Shown here: in pieces, positions 14,761 through 22,322 of the stretch
Layout: each line of letters begins with the position of its first letter
How positions within the stretch are numbered: position 1 is the stretch's first letter
NCBI GenBank assembly: GCA_902492235.1
Contig: CABUKS010000027.1
Coordinates: 1-32,731, forward strand
Origin: an uncultured Collinsella sp.
GTDB taxonomy: Bacteria; Actinomycetota; Coriobacteriia; Coriobacteriales; Coriobacteriaceae
DNA: 32,731 bases
Direction: 5' to 3'
Translations under genes and position numbers: made by a program
Notes under the pieces: model-generated
Told to the model about the DNA's origin: nothing
Database searches by the model: none
Seen by the model: the letters and a program-made list of their open reading frames with translations, nothing else

Positions 14761-17355
14761 TTGAAGCTCATCATCGCCGAGAAAAACGACGCCGCGCGTC
14801 AGATCGCCGAGCGGCTGTCCACGGGTAAGCCTAAAAAGGACAAGGTGTACAACACCGCCATCTACCGTTTTGAGTGGAAGGGCGAGGAGTGCGTGACGAT
14901 CGGTCTTGCCGGTCACATCCTTGCGCCCGATTTTTGCGACAGCGTGCTGTTCGATAAAAAGCTGGGTTGGTATTCGGTGACCGAGGACGGTGAGATGTTG
15001 CCGGCCGACATGCCCGATGGCCTGGCGCGTCCGCCCTATGACACCAAGCGTAAGCCGTTCCTTGCCGATGGCATCTCCATCAAGGGTTGGAAGCTCGAGA
15101 GCCTGCCTTACCTCACCTGGGCGCCCGTCATTAAGCTACCGGCCGAGAAGGAACTCATTCGCTCGCTCAAGAACCTTGCCAAGAAGTCCGACAGCGTCAT
15201 CATCGCCACGGACTTCGACCGCGAGGGCGAGCTGATCGGCTCGGACGCTCTCAACAAGGTGCGCGAGGTTGCGCCCGACTTGCCGGTTGCCCGCGCCCAG
15301 TACTCTTCGTTTACCAAGGCCGAGATCACGCACGCCTTCGATAATCTCGTCTCGCTCGACCAGAACCTGGCCGACGCAGGCGAGAGCCGTCAGCACATCG
15401 ACCTCATTTGGGGTGCGGTGCTCACGCGTTACCTGACGCTCGCCAAGTTTGGCGGCTTTGGCAACGTGCGCTCCGCCGGCCGTGTGCAGACACCGACGCT
15501 TGCCCTGGTGGTCGAGCGCGAGCGCGAGCGTATGGCGTTTGTGCCCGAGGACTATTGGCAGATCCGCGGCATGGGTGCCGCACAGGGTGCTGCCGAGGAC
15601 GACCGCTTTAAGATCGCTCACAAGACGGCGCGCTTTACCGACAAGGACGCTGCCGAGACGGCGTATGGTCACGTCGACGGCGCTACGACGGCGACCGTTG
15701 CCGCGGTGACCAAGCGCTCGCGTAAGCAGCAACCGCCCACGCCGTTTGCGACCACCTCGCTGCAGGCTGCCGCCGCGGCCGAGGGCATCTCGCCTGCGCG
15801 TACGATGCGCATCGCCGAGTCCCTCTACATGGCCGGTCTCATCAGCTACCCGCGTGTCGACAATACCGTGTACCCTGCGACGCTCGATCTGGGCGCCGTG
15901 GTGAGCGATCTGGCAAAGATCAACCCGGCGCTGGCGCCGGTGTGCAAAAAGGTGCTCGCCGGTCCCATGAAGCCCACGCGCGGCAAGGTCGAGACCACCG
16001 ATCACCCGCCTATCTATCCTACGGGCGAGGGCGATCCGTCCACGCTCGACGGCGGCCAGCGTAAGCTCTACGACCTCATCGCCCGTCGCTTCCTGGCGAC
16101 GCTTATGGGTCCTGCGACCATCGAGAACACCAAGCTCGAGCTCGACGTGAACGGTGAGCCGTTCGTGGCTTCGGGCGATGTGCTCGTGACCCCTGGCTTC
16201 CGCGAGGCCTACCCGTACGGCCTTAAACGCGACGAGCAGATGCCGCCGCTTGAGCAGGGCGATACGGTCGACGTATTCGACATTAAGCTCGAGGCCAAAC
16301 AGACCGAGCCGCCCGCGCGCTACAGCCAGGGCAAGCTCGTGCAGGAGATGGAGAAGCGCGGCCTGGGCACCAAGTCCACGCGTGCGAGCATCATCGAGCG
16401 TCTGTACGCCGTGCGCTACCTCAAAAACGATCCCGTGGAGCCGAGCCAGCTGGGCATCGCCATCATCGACGCGCTGACGCAGTTTGCCCCGCGCATCACG
16501 AGCCCCGATATGACCAGCGAGCTCGATGGCGATATGACCCGTGTTGAGCGCGGCGAGGATACCGAAGAGCATGTCGTGACGCACTCGCGCGCGCTGCTGG
16601 CCGGCGTGCTCGACGAGCTGCTCAAGCACACACAGGAGCTGGGCGACGCCATCAGCGACGCCGTCACGGCCGATGCGCGCGTGGGTGCCTGCCCCAAGTG
16701 CGGCAAGGACCTGGTTATGAAGACGAGCGCCAAGACCCGCGGCAGCTTTATCGGCTGCATGGGCTGGCCCGACTGCGACGTGACCTATCCGGTGCCGAGC
16801 GGCGTCAAGGTGAGCCCGCTCGAGGGCGAGGCGGCCGTGTGCCCCGAGTGCGGTGCGCCGCGCATTAAGTGCCAGCCGTTCCGCCAGAAGGCTTTCGAGA
16901 TTTGCGTGAACCCCACGTGCCCCACCAACTACGAGCCCGATCTTAAGGTGGGCGAGTGCAAGGTGTGCGCCGAGGCAGGACGCCATGGCGACCTGATCGC
17001 GCACAAGAGCGAAAAGAGCGGCAAGCGCTTTATCCGCTGCACCAACTACGATGACTGCGGCGTGAGCTATCCGCTGCCGGCGCGCGGCAAGCTCGAGGCG
17101 ACGGGCGAGACCTGTCCCGAGTGCGGCGCTCCCATCGTGGTGGTCAACACGGCGCGCGGTCCGTGGCGTATCTGCGTCAACATGGACTGCCCGACCAAGG
17201 AGAAGAAGCCCGCCCGCGGCCGCAAGACTACGACCAAGGCGAGCACGGCCAAGAAGGCGACGGCGGCTAAGAAGACGACGGCCAAGAAAGCAACTGCCGC
17301 CAAGAAGACGACCGCGAAGAAGTCGACTACCAAGAAAGCAGCCGCCGACAAGTAA
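14761..17355 (+). CDS. Type IA DNA topoisomerase with zinc ribbons and Lys-rich tail
   Basis: Relaxes or decatenates DNA by nicking one strand through a tyrosine. Of 864 residues, 1-160 form the TOPRIM domain (MKLIIAEKNDAARQIAE; D151, D153 and E155 in TDFDREGE), and Y363 in GLISYPRVDN is the catalytic tyrosine. From about 640 to 810 there are several C4 zinc-ribbon units (CPKCG, CPECG, CKVC, CPECG with partner cysteines). Residues ~815-864 are almost only Lys, Ala and Thr (KKATAAKKTTAKK type), like histone H1 tails. The N-terminal part (GLAGHILAPDF, SLPYLTWAPVIK, SYPRVDN) resembles archaeal-type topoisomerase I more than standard bacterial TopA or TopB. TTG start: AGGAG lies 6 bases upstream and the protein begins as expected. 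It follows hypB by 54 bases. Confidence 0.9.
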   Translation: MKLIIAEKNDAARQIAERLSTGKPKKDKVYNTAIYRFEWKGEECVTIGLAGHILAPDFCDSVLFDKKLGWYSVTEDGEMLPADMPDGLARPPYDTKRKPFLADGISIKGWKLESLPYLTWAPVIKLPAEKELIRSLKNLAKKSDSVIIATDFDREGELIGSDALNKVREVAPDLPVARAQYSSFTKAEITHAFDNLVSLDQNLADAGESRQHIDLIWGAVLTRYLTLAKFGGFGNVRSAGRVQTPTLALVVERERERMAFVPEDYWQIRGMGAAQGAAEDDRFKIAHKTARFTDKDAAETAYGHVDGATTATVAAVTKRSRKQQPPTPFATTSLQAAAAAEGISPARTMRIAESLYMAGLISYPRVDNTVYPATLDLGAVVSDLAKINPALAPVCKKVLAGPMKPTRGKVETTDHPPIYPTGEGDPSTLDGGQRKLYDLIARRFLATLMGPATIENTKLELDVNGEPFVASGDVLVTPGFREAYPYGLKRDEQMPPLEQGDTVDVFDIKLEAKQTEPPARYSQGKLVQEMEKRGLGTKSTRASIIERLYAVRYLKNDPVEPSQLGIAIIDALTQFAPRITSPDMTSELDGDMTRVERGEDTEEHVVTHSRALLAGVLDELLKHTQELGDAISDAVTADARVGACPKCGKDLVMKTSAKTRGSFIGCMGWPDCDVTYPVPSGVKVSPLEGEAAVCPECGAPRIKCQPFRQKAFEICVNPTCPTNYEPDLKVGECKVCAEAGRHGDLIAHKSEKSGKRFIRCTNYDDCGVSYPLPARGKLEATGETCPECGAPIVVVNTARGPWRICVNMDCPTKEKKPARGRKTTTKASTAKKATAAKKTTAKKATAAKKTTAKKSTTKKAAADK

Positions 17356-17377
17356 CGGCGCAGTCGAAACATTGCCC

Positions 17378-17417
17378 AAAAAACGAGCGAGGACCCCACG
17401 ATCCTCGCTCGTTTTTT
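17378..17417. terminator. Bidirectional terminator after the topoisomerase
   Basis: A 16-bp perfect stem (17378-17393 with 17402-17417) with an 8-base loop; A6 on one side and T6 on the other. It serves the topoisomerase gene on the plus strand and can serve the convergent zinc-ribbon gene on the minus strand. Confidence 0.92.
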
Positions 17418-17419
17418 AT

Positions 17420-17477
17420 CCGGCAGTTAGGGACGTTCCTTTTCTGCCGGCAGTTTAGGAACGTCCCTAACTGCCGG
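17420..17477. repeat. 21-bp perfect intergenic palindrome
   Basis: Arms 17420-17440 and 17457-17477 are perfectly complementary over 21 bp and carry AGGGACGTTCCT and its complement. The 16-base loop contains a second perfect palindrome, CTGCCGGCAG (17444-17453). It stands between two convergent genes, right beside a complete terminator, so termination alone does not explain it. Confidence 0.9.
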
Positions 17478-17495
17478 CTCGGGAACGACAAAGCG

Positions 17496-18479
17496 CTAGT
17501 TCACTTCGACGGGTTTGGCGCCGGGGTAGCGCTCCTCAAAGTCTAGGCGGTACTTATTGTCATTGGTGCCCGCCACGTTGTCGCGCGACAGCGGCGCCAC
17601 GATCTCATTCTTGTGATCCGCAGGCTTGGTGTATTTCAGGCTGATCTCCCAGGCATCACAGATTGCGTCAATGCGGTGATCCAGGTCATCGTACAGGGCG
17701 ATGATGTCCTTCCAGGAGCTGTAGTTCTTAGAGCTCGTCGGGACGTCCAGGTCCTCGACGATGTCGTAATACTGCTCGATGGTGTCCTCCGTGCGCTCGG
17801 CGACGTCGGCGAGATTTTGACGGGTGGTTCGATCCTCTTCCAGATAGCTGCCGTTGAAGTTCTGCGCGCAGCCACGGACGTAGTTGTCGAGGTCTTCTAG
17901 CAAGTCGTAGTATTCGCTCAGTCGGCGGTAGAGGTTCTGCTCGGAGAGTGTTGCTTCGCCGCCATCCTCGTCGTCATCGTCATCATCGTCGTACAGGCTG
18001 TTGGGATCGCCGAGAGGCTTTAGGTCATCGTTGTCGACGTCATGGTGCAGCTTAGCTACCTCGGCAGTCGTCTGCGTGTCGGCGTTGTCGAAAGGCTTGA
18101 TCACAAAGAAAACGACCAGGGCGATGATGATCGCCACCAGCACAACGATAACGGCGATAAGCGGCCCGGTGCCGCTCTTTTTGGGAGCGGGGGTCTGTGG
18201 CGAAGCGGGCGCGTATGCGGGAGCCGGCTGCTGTTGGGGCGAGCCGCTCGCGACGGGTATGCACTGCGTGGTCTCGACGGCCGCGGGGCTTGCGGCGGGG
18301 TCGGGGCGATAGGCGAGGGGGTCGTCCGCCTTGGCTTGCGGCGTATCAAGGGGGCCGGTCTGCTCAAAAGCGGGCTGGCTATCGCTCGCGGTTGTTTGCT
18401 CAACGGGTGCACCGCACGAGGTGCAGAACTTGGCATTATCTGCAAGAAGCTTGCCGCACGAGGCGCAATACCGAGACAT
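17496..18479 (-). CDS. Membrane-anchored zinc-ribbon protein
   Basis: A 327-residue protein of unknown role. Residues 1-24 are a zinc ribbon (C5, C8, C19 and C22 in CASCG...CTSCG), followed by a Pro/Ala/Gln-rich linker, one strongly hydrophobic membrane helix (about 105-128) and a C-terminal domain of about 200 residues that begins with an acidic run (DDDDDDDED) and looks helical. The zinc ribbon should be cytoplasmic and the C-terminal part outside. Start at 18479 is chosen because AAGGAG lies 6 bases upstream. Similar zinc-ribbon plus single-helix proteins are common in Gram-positives; whether it senses or scaffolds anything is unknown. Confidence 0.82.
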   Translation of the reverse strand: MSRYCASCGKLLADNAKFCTSCGAPVEQTTASDSQPAFEQTGPLDTPQAKADDPLAYRPDPAASPAAVETTQCIPVASGSPQQQPAPAYAPASPQTPAPKKSGTGPLIAVIVVLVAIIIALVVFFVIKPFDNADTQTTAEVAKLHHDVDNDDLKPLGDPNSLYDDDDDDDEDGGEATLSEQNLYRRLSEYYDLLEDLDNYVRGCAQNFNGSYLEEDRTTRQNLADVAERTEDTIEQYYDIVEDLDVPTSSKNYSSWKDIIALYDDLDHRIDAICDAWEISLKYTKPADHKNEIVAPLSRDNVAGTNDNKYRLDFEERYPGAKPVEVN

Positions 18480-18516
18480 TGCCACTCCTTTCGCCACATT
18501 TCAATGCAATACGACG

Positions 18517-18522
18517 ATTATA
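18517..18522 (-). promoter_or_regulatory. -10 of the zinc-ribbon gene
   Basis: A perfect TATAAT on the minus strand, 37 bases before the start codon. The -35 region (around 18540-18545) is poor and abuts the palindrome at 18548. Confidence 0.5.
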
Positions 18523-18547
18523 CCCAGCACCCCAAATTCCCCTTCAT

Positions 18548-18616
18548 AAGTTGCGGTGAAATAGGGACTGTTTGGCGGTCTCAGAGCTTCAATCAGTCCC
18601 TATTTCACCGCAACTT
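18548..18616. repeat. 23-bp perfect intergenic palindrome
   Basis: Arms 18548-18570 and 18594-18616 are perfectly complementary over 23 bp and enclose a 23-base loop. Each arm contains ATAGGGAC or its complement. It lies between the two outward-facing promoters of a divergent gene pair (zinc-ribbon gene and tmk). Confidence 0.92.
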
Positions 18617-18644
18617 CGGGGATGCCTCGATGACTAGGTTGGAT

Positions 18645-18673
18645 TTGGGACGCACCGAGCACTGGGGTATCAT
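18645..18673 (+). promoter_or_regulatory. Promoter of tmk
   Basis: TTGGGA (18645-18650), a 17-bp spacer and TATCAT (18668-18673), 4 of 6 and 5 of 6 matches. Transcription would start about 45 bases before the tmk ATG. Confidence 0.55.
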
Positions 18674-18725
18674 GGCTTGGTTGATATATCTGCATTTACG
18701 CGCCTTGTAGGAAGGGGCTGCGCCC

Positions 18726-19409
18726 ATGGCTTTTGAGCCCGCTCAACATAGCTTTATCACGCTCGAGGGCGTCGATGGCGCCGGCAAGTCCACGCAGGCG
18801 CGCCTGCTGGCCCGCGCGCTCGAGCTCGCTGGCTACCAGGTTGTGAGCCTGCGCGAGCCGGGCGGCACCGCCATCAGCGAAAAGATCCGCGCCCTGCTGC
18901 TCGACCCCGCCAATACGGCGATGGGCGACATCTGCGAGCTGCTGCTCTACGAGGCCGCGCGTGCCCAGCTGGTGCACGAGGTTATCGCGCCTGCCCTCGC
19001 TGCCGGCAAGGTGGTCCTGTGCGACCGTTTCTACGATTCCACGACCTGCTACCAGGCGTTTGCCGATGGCCTTGACCGTCAGATGGTGCGCGATGCCAAC
19101 AACCTGGCTGTCGTCGGTGCGCATCCGGCGCTCACGCTCGTCTACCACATCACGCCCGAGCAGGCGGCGCTGCGCATGGCCGCCCGTGGTGCGGCCGATC
19201 GCATGGAGGCCAAGGGTATGGCCTTCCAGGAGCGCGTCTATCAGGGATTTTGTGCCATTGCTGCCGAGGAGCCAGACCGCGTAAAGCTCATCGACGCCAC
19301 CGCGTCGATTGCAGACGTCTTCGCGCAGACGGTCGAGCTGGTTCGCGCGTACGGTCTCGACATTCCCCAAGACGCCGTCGCCGCCGCGCTTGCCAAGGAG
19401 GCCGAGTAA
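18726..19409 (+). CDS. tmk: Thymidylate kinase
   Basis: Phosphorylates dTMP to dTDP with ATP, an essential step of dTTP synthesis. The 227 residues contain the P-loop LEGVDGAGKST (13-23), LREPGGTAISE, the DRFYDST motif around residue 100 and a lid region with R-rich DRMEAKGMAFQERV near 158-171. AGGAAGGGG precedes the ATG. It is directly followed by holB and ricT, the same order seen around tmk in Bacillus and other Gram-positives. Confidence 0.95.
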   Translation: MAFEPAQHSFITLEGVDGAGKSTQARLLARALELAGYQVVSLREPGGTAISEKIRALLLDPANTAMGDICELLLYEAARAQLVHEVIAPALAAGKVVLCDRFYDSTTCYQAFADGLDRQMVRDANNLAVVGAHPALTLVYHITPEQAALRMAARGAADRMEAKGMAFQERVYQGFCAIAAEEPDRVKLIDATASIADVFAQTVELVRAYGLDIPQDAVAAALAKEAE

Positions 19410-19410
19410 C

Positions 19411-20538
19411 ATGGCCCCCGCTCAGGCAAGCCTGCTGGCCAAGCTCGACACCCAACAGCGCGTGCGCGACTTTTTGACCAACGCCATCGCAAGCGGCCGT
19501 GCATCGCACGCCTACCTGTTCTTGGGTGCGCCCGGTGCCGGTAAGCTCGACGCCGCATGGGCGCTCGCCCAGGCATTCCTGTGCGAGCAGGACGGCTGTG
19601 GTTCGTGCGACAGCTGCGTGCGCGTTGCTCGGCACACACACCCCGACGTGCACTATTACACGCCCGAGAGCGCCACGGGATACCTCATTGCCCAGACCCG
19701 CGAGCTGCTCGACGACGTTCCGCTGACGCCCATCCGCGCCAAGGCCAAGGTCTACATCATCGACCGTGCCGAGCAGCTGCGCGCCAACACCGCCAACGCA
19801 CTGCTCAAGACACTCGAGGAGCCGCCCGAGGGCGTTATGTTCATCCTGCTGGGCACCTCGGCAGACGTGATGCTGCCCACTATCGTGAGTCGTTGCCAGT
19901 GCGTGCCGTTTCGGCTGGTATCGCCCGCCGTCGCCGCGCAGGCCGTGAGCCGCGCCACCGGTCAGGACCCTGCGCGTTGCCGCATGGCCGTCGCCGTGGC
20001 GGGAAGCCCCACGCGTGGCATCGAGTTCCTCAAGAGCGCCGAGCGCCAGGACGCCCGCCGTCAGATGGTTCGCGCCATCGATTCGCTTATCGCCGCCGAC
20101 GAGGCCGACGTGCTCAGCCGCGCCAAGTCACTCATCGTCGCCGTTAAGGCGCCGCTCGCCGAGGTCAAGTCCACACAGGAAAAGGTGCTCGAGCAAAACG
20201 CCGACTACCTGTCGCGTGGAGCATTGAAGCAGCTTGAGGACCGCAACAAGCGCGAACTCAACGCGCGCGAGCGTTCGGGTATCATGGAAGCGCTGGCGAG
20301 CGCGCGGACGCTCATGCGCGATGTGCTGCTGACGCTTCAGGACGAGGCGGCCGACGTGGTGAACGAAGACGTGCGCGACACGATCGGTCGGCTTGCCGTC
20401 GCGACCAATGTTGCGGGTGCCACGCGGGCGCTCGAGGCAGTCGCGACTGCCGAGCGCAACATCGCCAGAAACGTTACTCCCCAGCTGGCCATCGAGGTCA
20501 TGCTGTTCGATATCAGGAAGGCACTGAAATGCCGTTAG
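19411..20538 (+). CDS. holB: DNA polymerase III subunit delta prime
   Basis: Clamp-loader subunit that opens the sliding clamp together with delta and tau/gamma. The 375 residues show a Walker-A-like loop GAPGAGKLDAA (39-49), a zinc-binding cluster C58, C63, C66, C69 (CEQDGCGSCDSC), IIDRAEQLRANTANALLKTLEEPP and the SRC motif (IVSRCQC). The usual Lys-Thr/Ser after the P-loop is Lys-Leu, as expected in subunits that do not hydrolyse ATP. It starts one base after the tmk stop with AAGGAGG in the tmk end, and overlaps ricT by 10 bases. Confidence 0.93.
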   Translation: MAPAQASLLAKLDTQQRVRDFLTNAIASGRASHAYLFLGAPGAGKLDAAWALAQAFLCEQDGCGSCDSCVRVARHTHPDVHYYTPESATGYLIAQTRELLDDVPLTPIRAKAKVYIIDRAEQLRANTANALLKTLEEPPEGVMFILLGTSADVMLPTIVSRCQCVPFRLVSPAVAAQAVSRATGQDPARCRMAVAVAGSPTRGIEFLKSAERQDARRQMVRAIDSLIAADEADVLSRAKSLIVAVKAPLAEVKSTQEKVLEQNADYLSRGALKQLEDRNKRELNARERSGIMEALASARTLMRDVLLTLQDEAADVVNEDVRDTIGRLAVATNVAGATRALEAVATAERNIARNVTPQLAIEVMLFDIRKALKCR

Positions 20539-22220
20539 TCGTACCCGTTAAGTTTACCTACGCCTCGCGCGACCTGTGGTTCGATCCGCAGGATCTGGAT
20601 ATCCTTGAGGCCGATTATGCCATTTGCTCCACCGAGCGCGGAACCGAGATCGGCCTGGTCACGGCCGATCCCTTCGAGGTGCCGCAAGATGAGATCGGTC
20701 AGCCGCTCAAGCCCGTGCTGCGCGTGGCGAGCGACATCGACCTGCAGCTTGCGGACGACCTAGCCATCCAGGGCGACGAAGCCATGGTCGACTTCCGCCG
20801 TCTGGTCAAAGAGCTCGACCTCGAGATGAAGCCGGTGGGCGTCGAGTACCTGTTTGGCGGCGAGAAGGCCGTGTTCTACTTTGCGGCCGAGGAGCGCGTC
20901 GATTTTCGCCAGCTCGTCAAGGATCTGTCCTCGACGCTGCACATTCGCGTCGACATGCGCCAGATCGGCGTGCGCGACGAGACCCGCCTGGTGGGTGGCT
21001 ATGCCCAATGCGGGCAGGAGCTCTGCTGCACGCGCTTTGGCGGACAGTTTGAGCCCGTCTCGATTCGCATGGCAAAAGAGCAAGACCTGCCGCTCAATTC
21101 CTCCAAGATCAGCGGCGTGTGCGGTCGTCTGATGTGCTGCCTGCGCTACGAGTTCGAGGCCTACAAGGACTTTAAGAGCCGTGCGCCCAAAAAGAAGACG
21201 CTCATCGATACGCCGCTTGGCAAGGCGCGTATCCAGGAGTATGACACGCCGCGTGAGCAGCTGGTGCTGCGCCTGGAGAACGGCAAAGTCTTTAAGGTCA
21301 ACCTGGCCGATATGACGTGCTCGGAGGGCTGCAAAAAGAAGGCCGCCGAGCAGGGCTGCAACTGCCGCCCCGACTGCGTGACGCGCGACGTGCTCGAGCG
21401 CATTGAGTCGCCCGAGATGCGCCTGGCGCTCATGGAGCTCGATCGCGAAAACGGCGTCGATGTGGGCGATGGCCTGTCGAGTGCCGACCGTCTGGCCGGC
21501 ACGTCGATGCCCAAGCGCCGTCGTCGCGATGCTGAATCCGATGCTCGCGCCGGTCAGGGTCAGGGCGAGGGCCGTGGCCGCGGAAAGGGCCGCGGTAAGG
21601 CCGAGACACCCGAGGCCGAGGGGGCGGCCGATGGCCGTCGCCGTCGCAAGCGCGCGGGCTCGGGCGATGCTACCGAGGTTGCAGCCGCGGGCAAGAACGC
21701 CTCTCGCGAGCGCGAGGTTCAGCAGCCCCAGCAGCAGAATCGCGGCGGCGGCATGAACCCCACACGTCGCCGCCGCCGTCATCTGTCGAGCGAGGAGCGC
21801 GAGGACGCCTTCCGCGCCGCAGCTGCTCGCGAGGTCGGTGCCACTTCCAAGGGCGCCTCGGCCTCCGACGCGCCTGTCGACAAGGGCGGCAAGTCACGTG
21901 GCGAGGAGGAGCGCGCGCCGCGTCCGCGCCGTCGCCATTCCTCGGGCGCGCAGCAGAAGCCTTCAGTGCCCTCCGTGGCCGATCAGGTCTCGGATGGCGA
22001 GGTCAAGGTCACGCGCCGTCGTCCCGGAGATGGCGGGGGAGCGGCTGCCAAGGCTTCGCATGGCGCCGCTCGCGACGAACGCGAGCCGCGCGGTGGCGAG
22101 GGCTCGGCCGACCAGGGTCAAAAGCGCCGTCGCCGTCGCCGTTCCCGCAAGCCGCGCCAGGATGGTGGCGAGGGCTCGGCCCCGTTTTCGTCCGCACCAC
22201 AACCGCCTGCCGGCGAATAA
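20529..22220 (+). CDS. ricT: PSP1/RicT-like protein with long basic tail
   Basis: Homologue of Bacillus YaaT (RicT), part of the Y-complex that influences RNase Y, biofilm formation and sporulation. The PSP1 core is residues ~1-260; cysteines C161, C166, C167, C198, C203 and C204 (CGQELCC; GVCGRLMCC) match the positions used for an iron-sulfur cluster in that family. Directly after it is a second cysteine group, C264, C268, C277, C279, C283. From about residue 326 to 563 the protein is a disordered Arg/Lys/Gly/Ala-rich tail with repeated RRRR blocks and RGRGKGRGK, absent from the ~275-residue Bacillus protein. AGGAAGG lies 7 bases before ATG. Gene order with tmk and holB supports the call. 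Confidence 0.88.
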   Translation: MPLVVPVKFTYASRDLWFDPQDLDILEADYAICSTERGTEIGLVTADPFEVPQDEIGQPLKPVLRVASDIDLQLADDLAIQGDEAMVDFRRLVKELDLEMKPVGVEYLFGGEKAVFYFAAEERVDFRQLVKDLSSTLHIRVDMRQIGVRDETRLVGGYAQCGQELCCTRFGGQFEPVSIRMAKEQDLPLNSSKISGVCGRLMCCLRYEFEAYKDFKSRAPKKKTLIDTPLGKARIQEYDTPREQLVLRLENGKVFKVNLADMTCSEGCKKKAAEQGCNCRPDCVTRDVLERIESPEMRLALMELDRENGVDVGDGLSSADRLAGTSMPKRRRRDAESDARAGQGQGEGRGRGKGRGKAETPEAEGAADGRRRRKRAGSGDATEVAAAGKNASREREVQQPQQQNRGGGMNPTRRRRRHLSSEEREDAFRAAAAREVGATSKGASASDAPVDKGGKSRGEEERAPRPRRRHSSGAQQKPSVPSVADQVSDGEVKVTRRRPGDGGGAAAKASHGAARDEREPRGGEGSADQGQKRRRRRRSRKPRQDGGEGSAPFSSAPQPPAGE

Positions 22221-22265
22221 CGCCCGCGAGCGGATTTAGCTCGCCTTGCCCCGAGCGCATCGGGG

Positions 22266-22271
22266 TATCAT
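22266..22271 (+). promoter_or_regulatory. Candidate -10 of comF
   Basis: TATCAT, directly after a CCCCGA/TCGGGG palindrome (22250-22265). A weak TTGCCC at 22246 is too close (14 bp) to be a normal -35. Transcription would start near 22278, just ahead of the hairpin described next. Confidence 0.4.
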
Positions 22272-22283
22272 AGCGCCGAATCA

Positions 22284-22319
22284 ACAACCCTCCCTGCGAC
22301 CGAACGTAGGGAGGGTTGT
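22284..22319 (+). promoter_or_regulatory. Hairpin enclosing the comF ribosome-binding site
   Basis: Twelve perfect pairs (22284-22295 with 22308-22319), extended by three inner pairs. The 3' arm contains GGGAGGG, the only Shine-Dalgarno sequence for the TTG start at 22323. No T-run follows, so it is not a normal terminator. In the folded RNA the site would be closed. Confidence 0.7.
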
Positions 22320-22322
22320 GTC

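Noticed and set aside
17224..17352. Tandem AAG/GCC-rich repeats at the topoisomerase end
   Set aside because: They are codon repeats for the Lys/Ala/Thr tail, in frame to the stop codon, not a CRISPR or other array.
15136..17379. A 747-residue minus-strand open frame opposite the topoisomerase
   Set aside because: Same codon-mirror effect; it crosses the stop and part of the terminator of the real gene and has no recognisable domain.
17958..17994. GTC/ATC-type trinucleotide run
   Set aside because: It encodes the Asp-rich run of the zinc-ribbon protein and is not an independent microsatellite or regulatory repeat.
19309..19410. Upstream extension of holB into tmk
   Set aside because: It reads tmk in another frame; MAPAQASLLAKL at 19411 is preceded by AAGGAGG and matches the normal HolB start.
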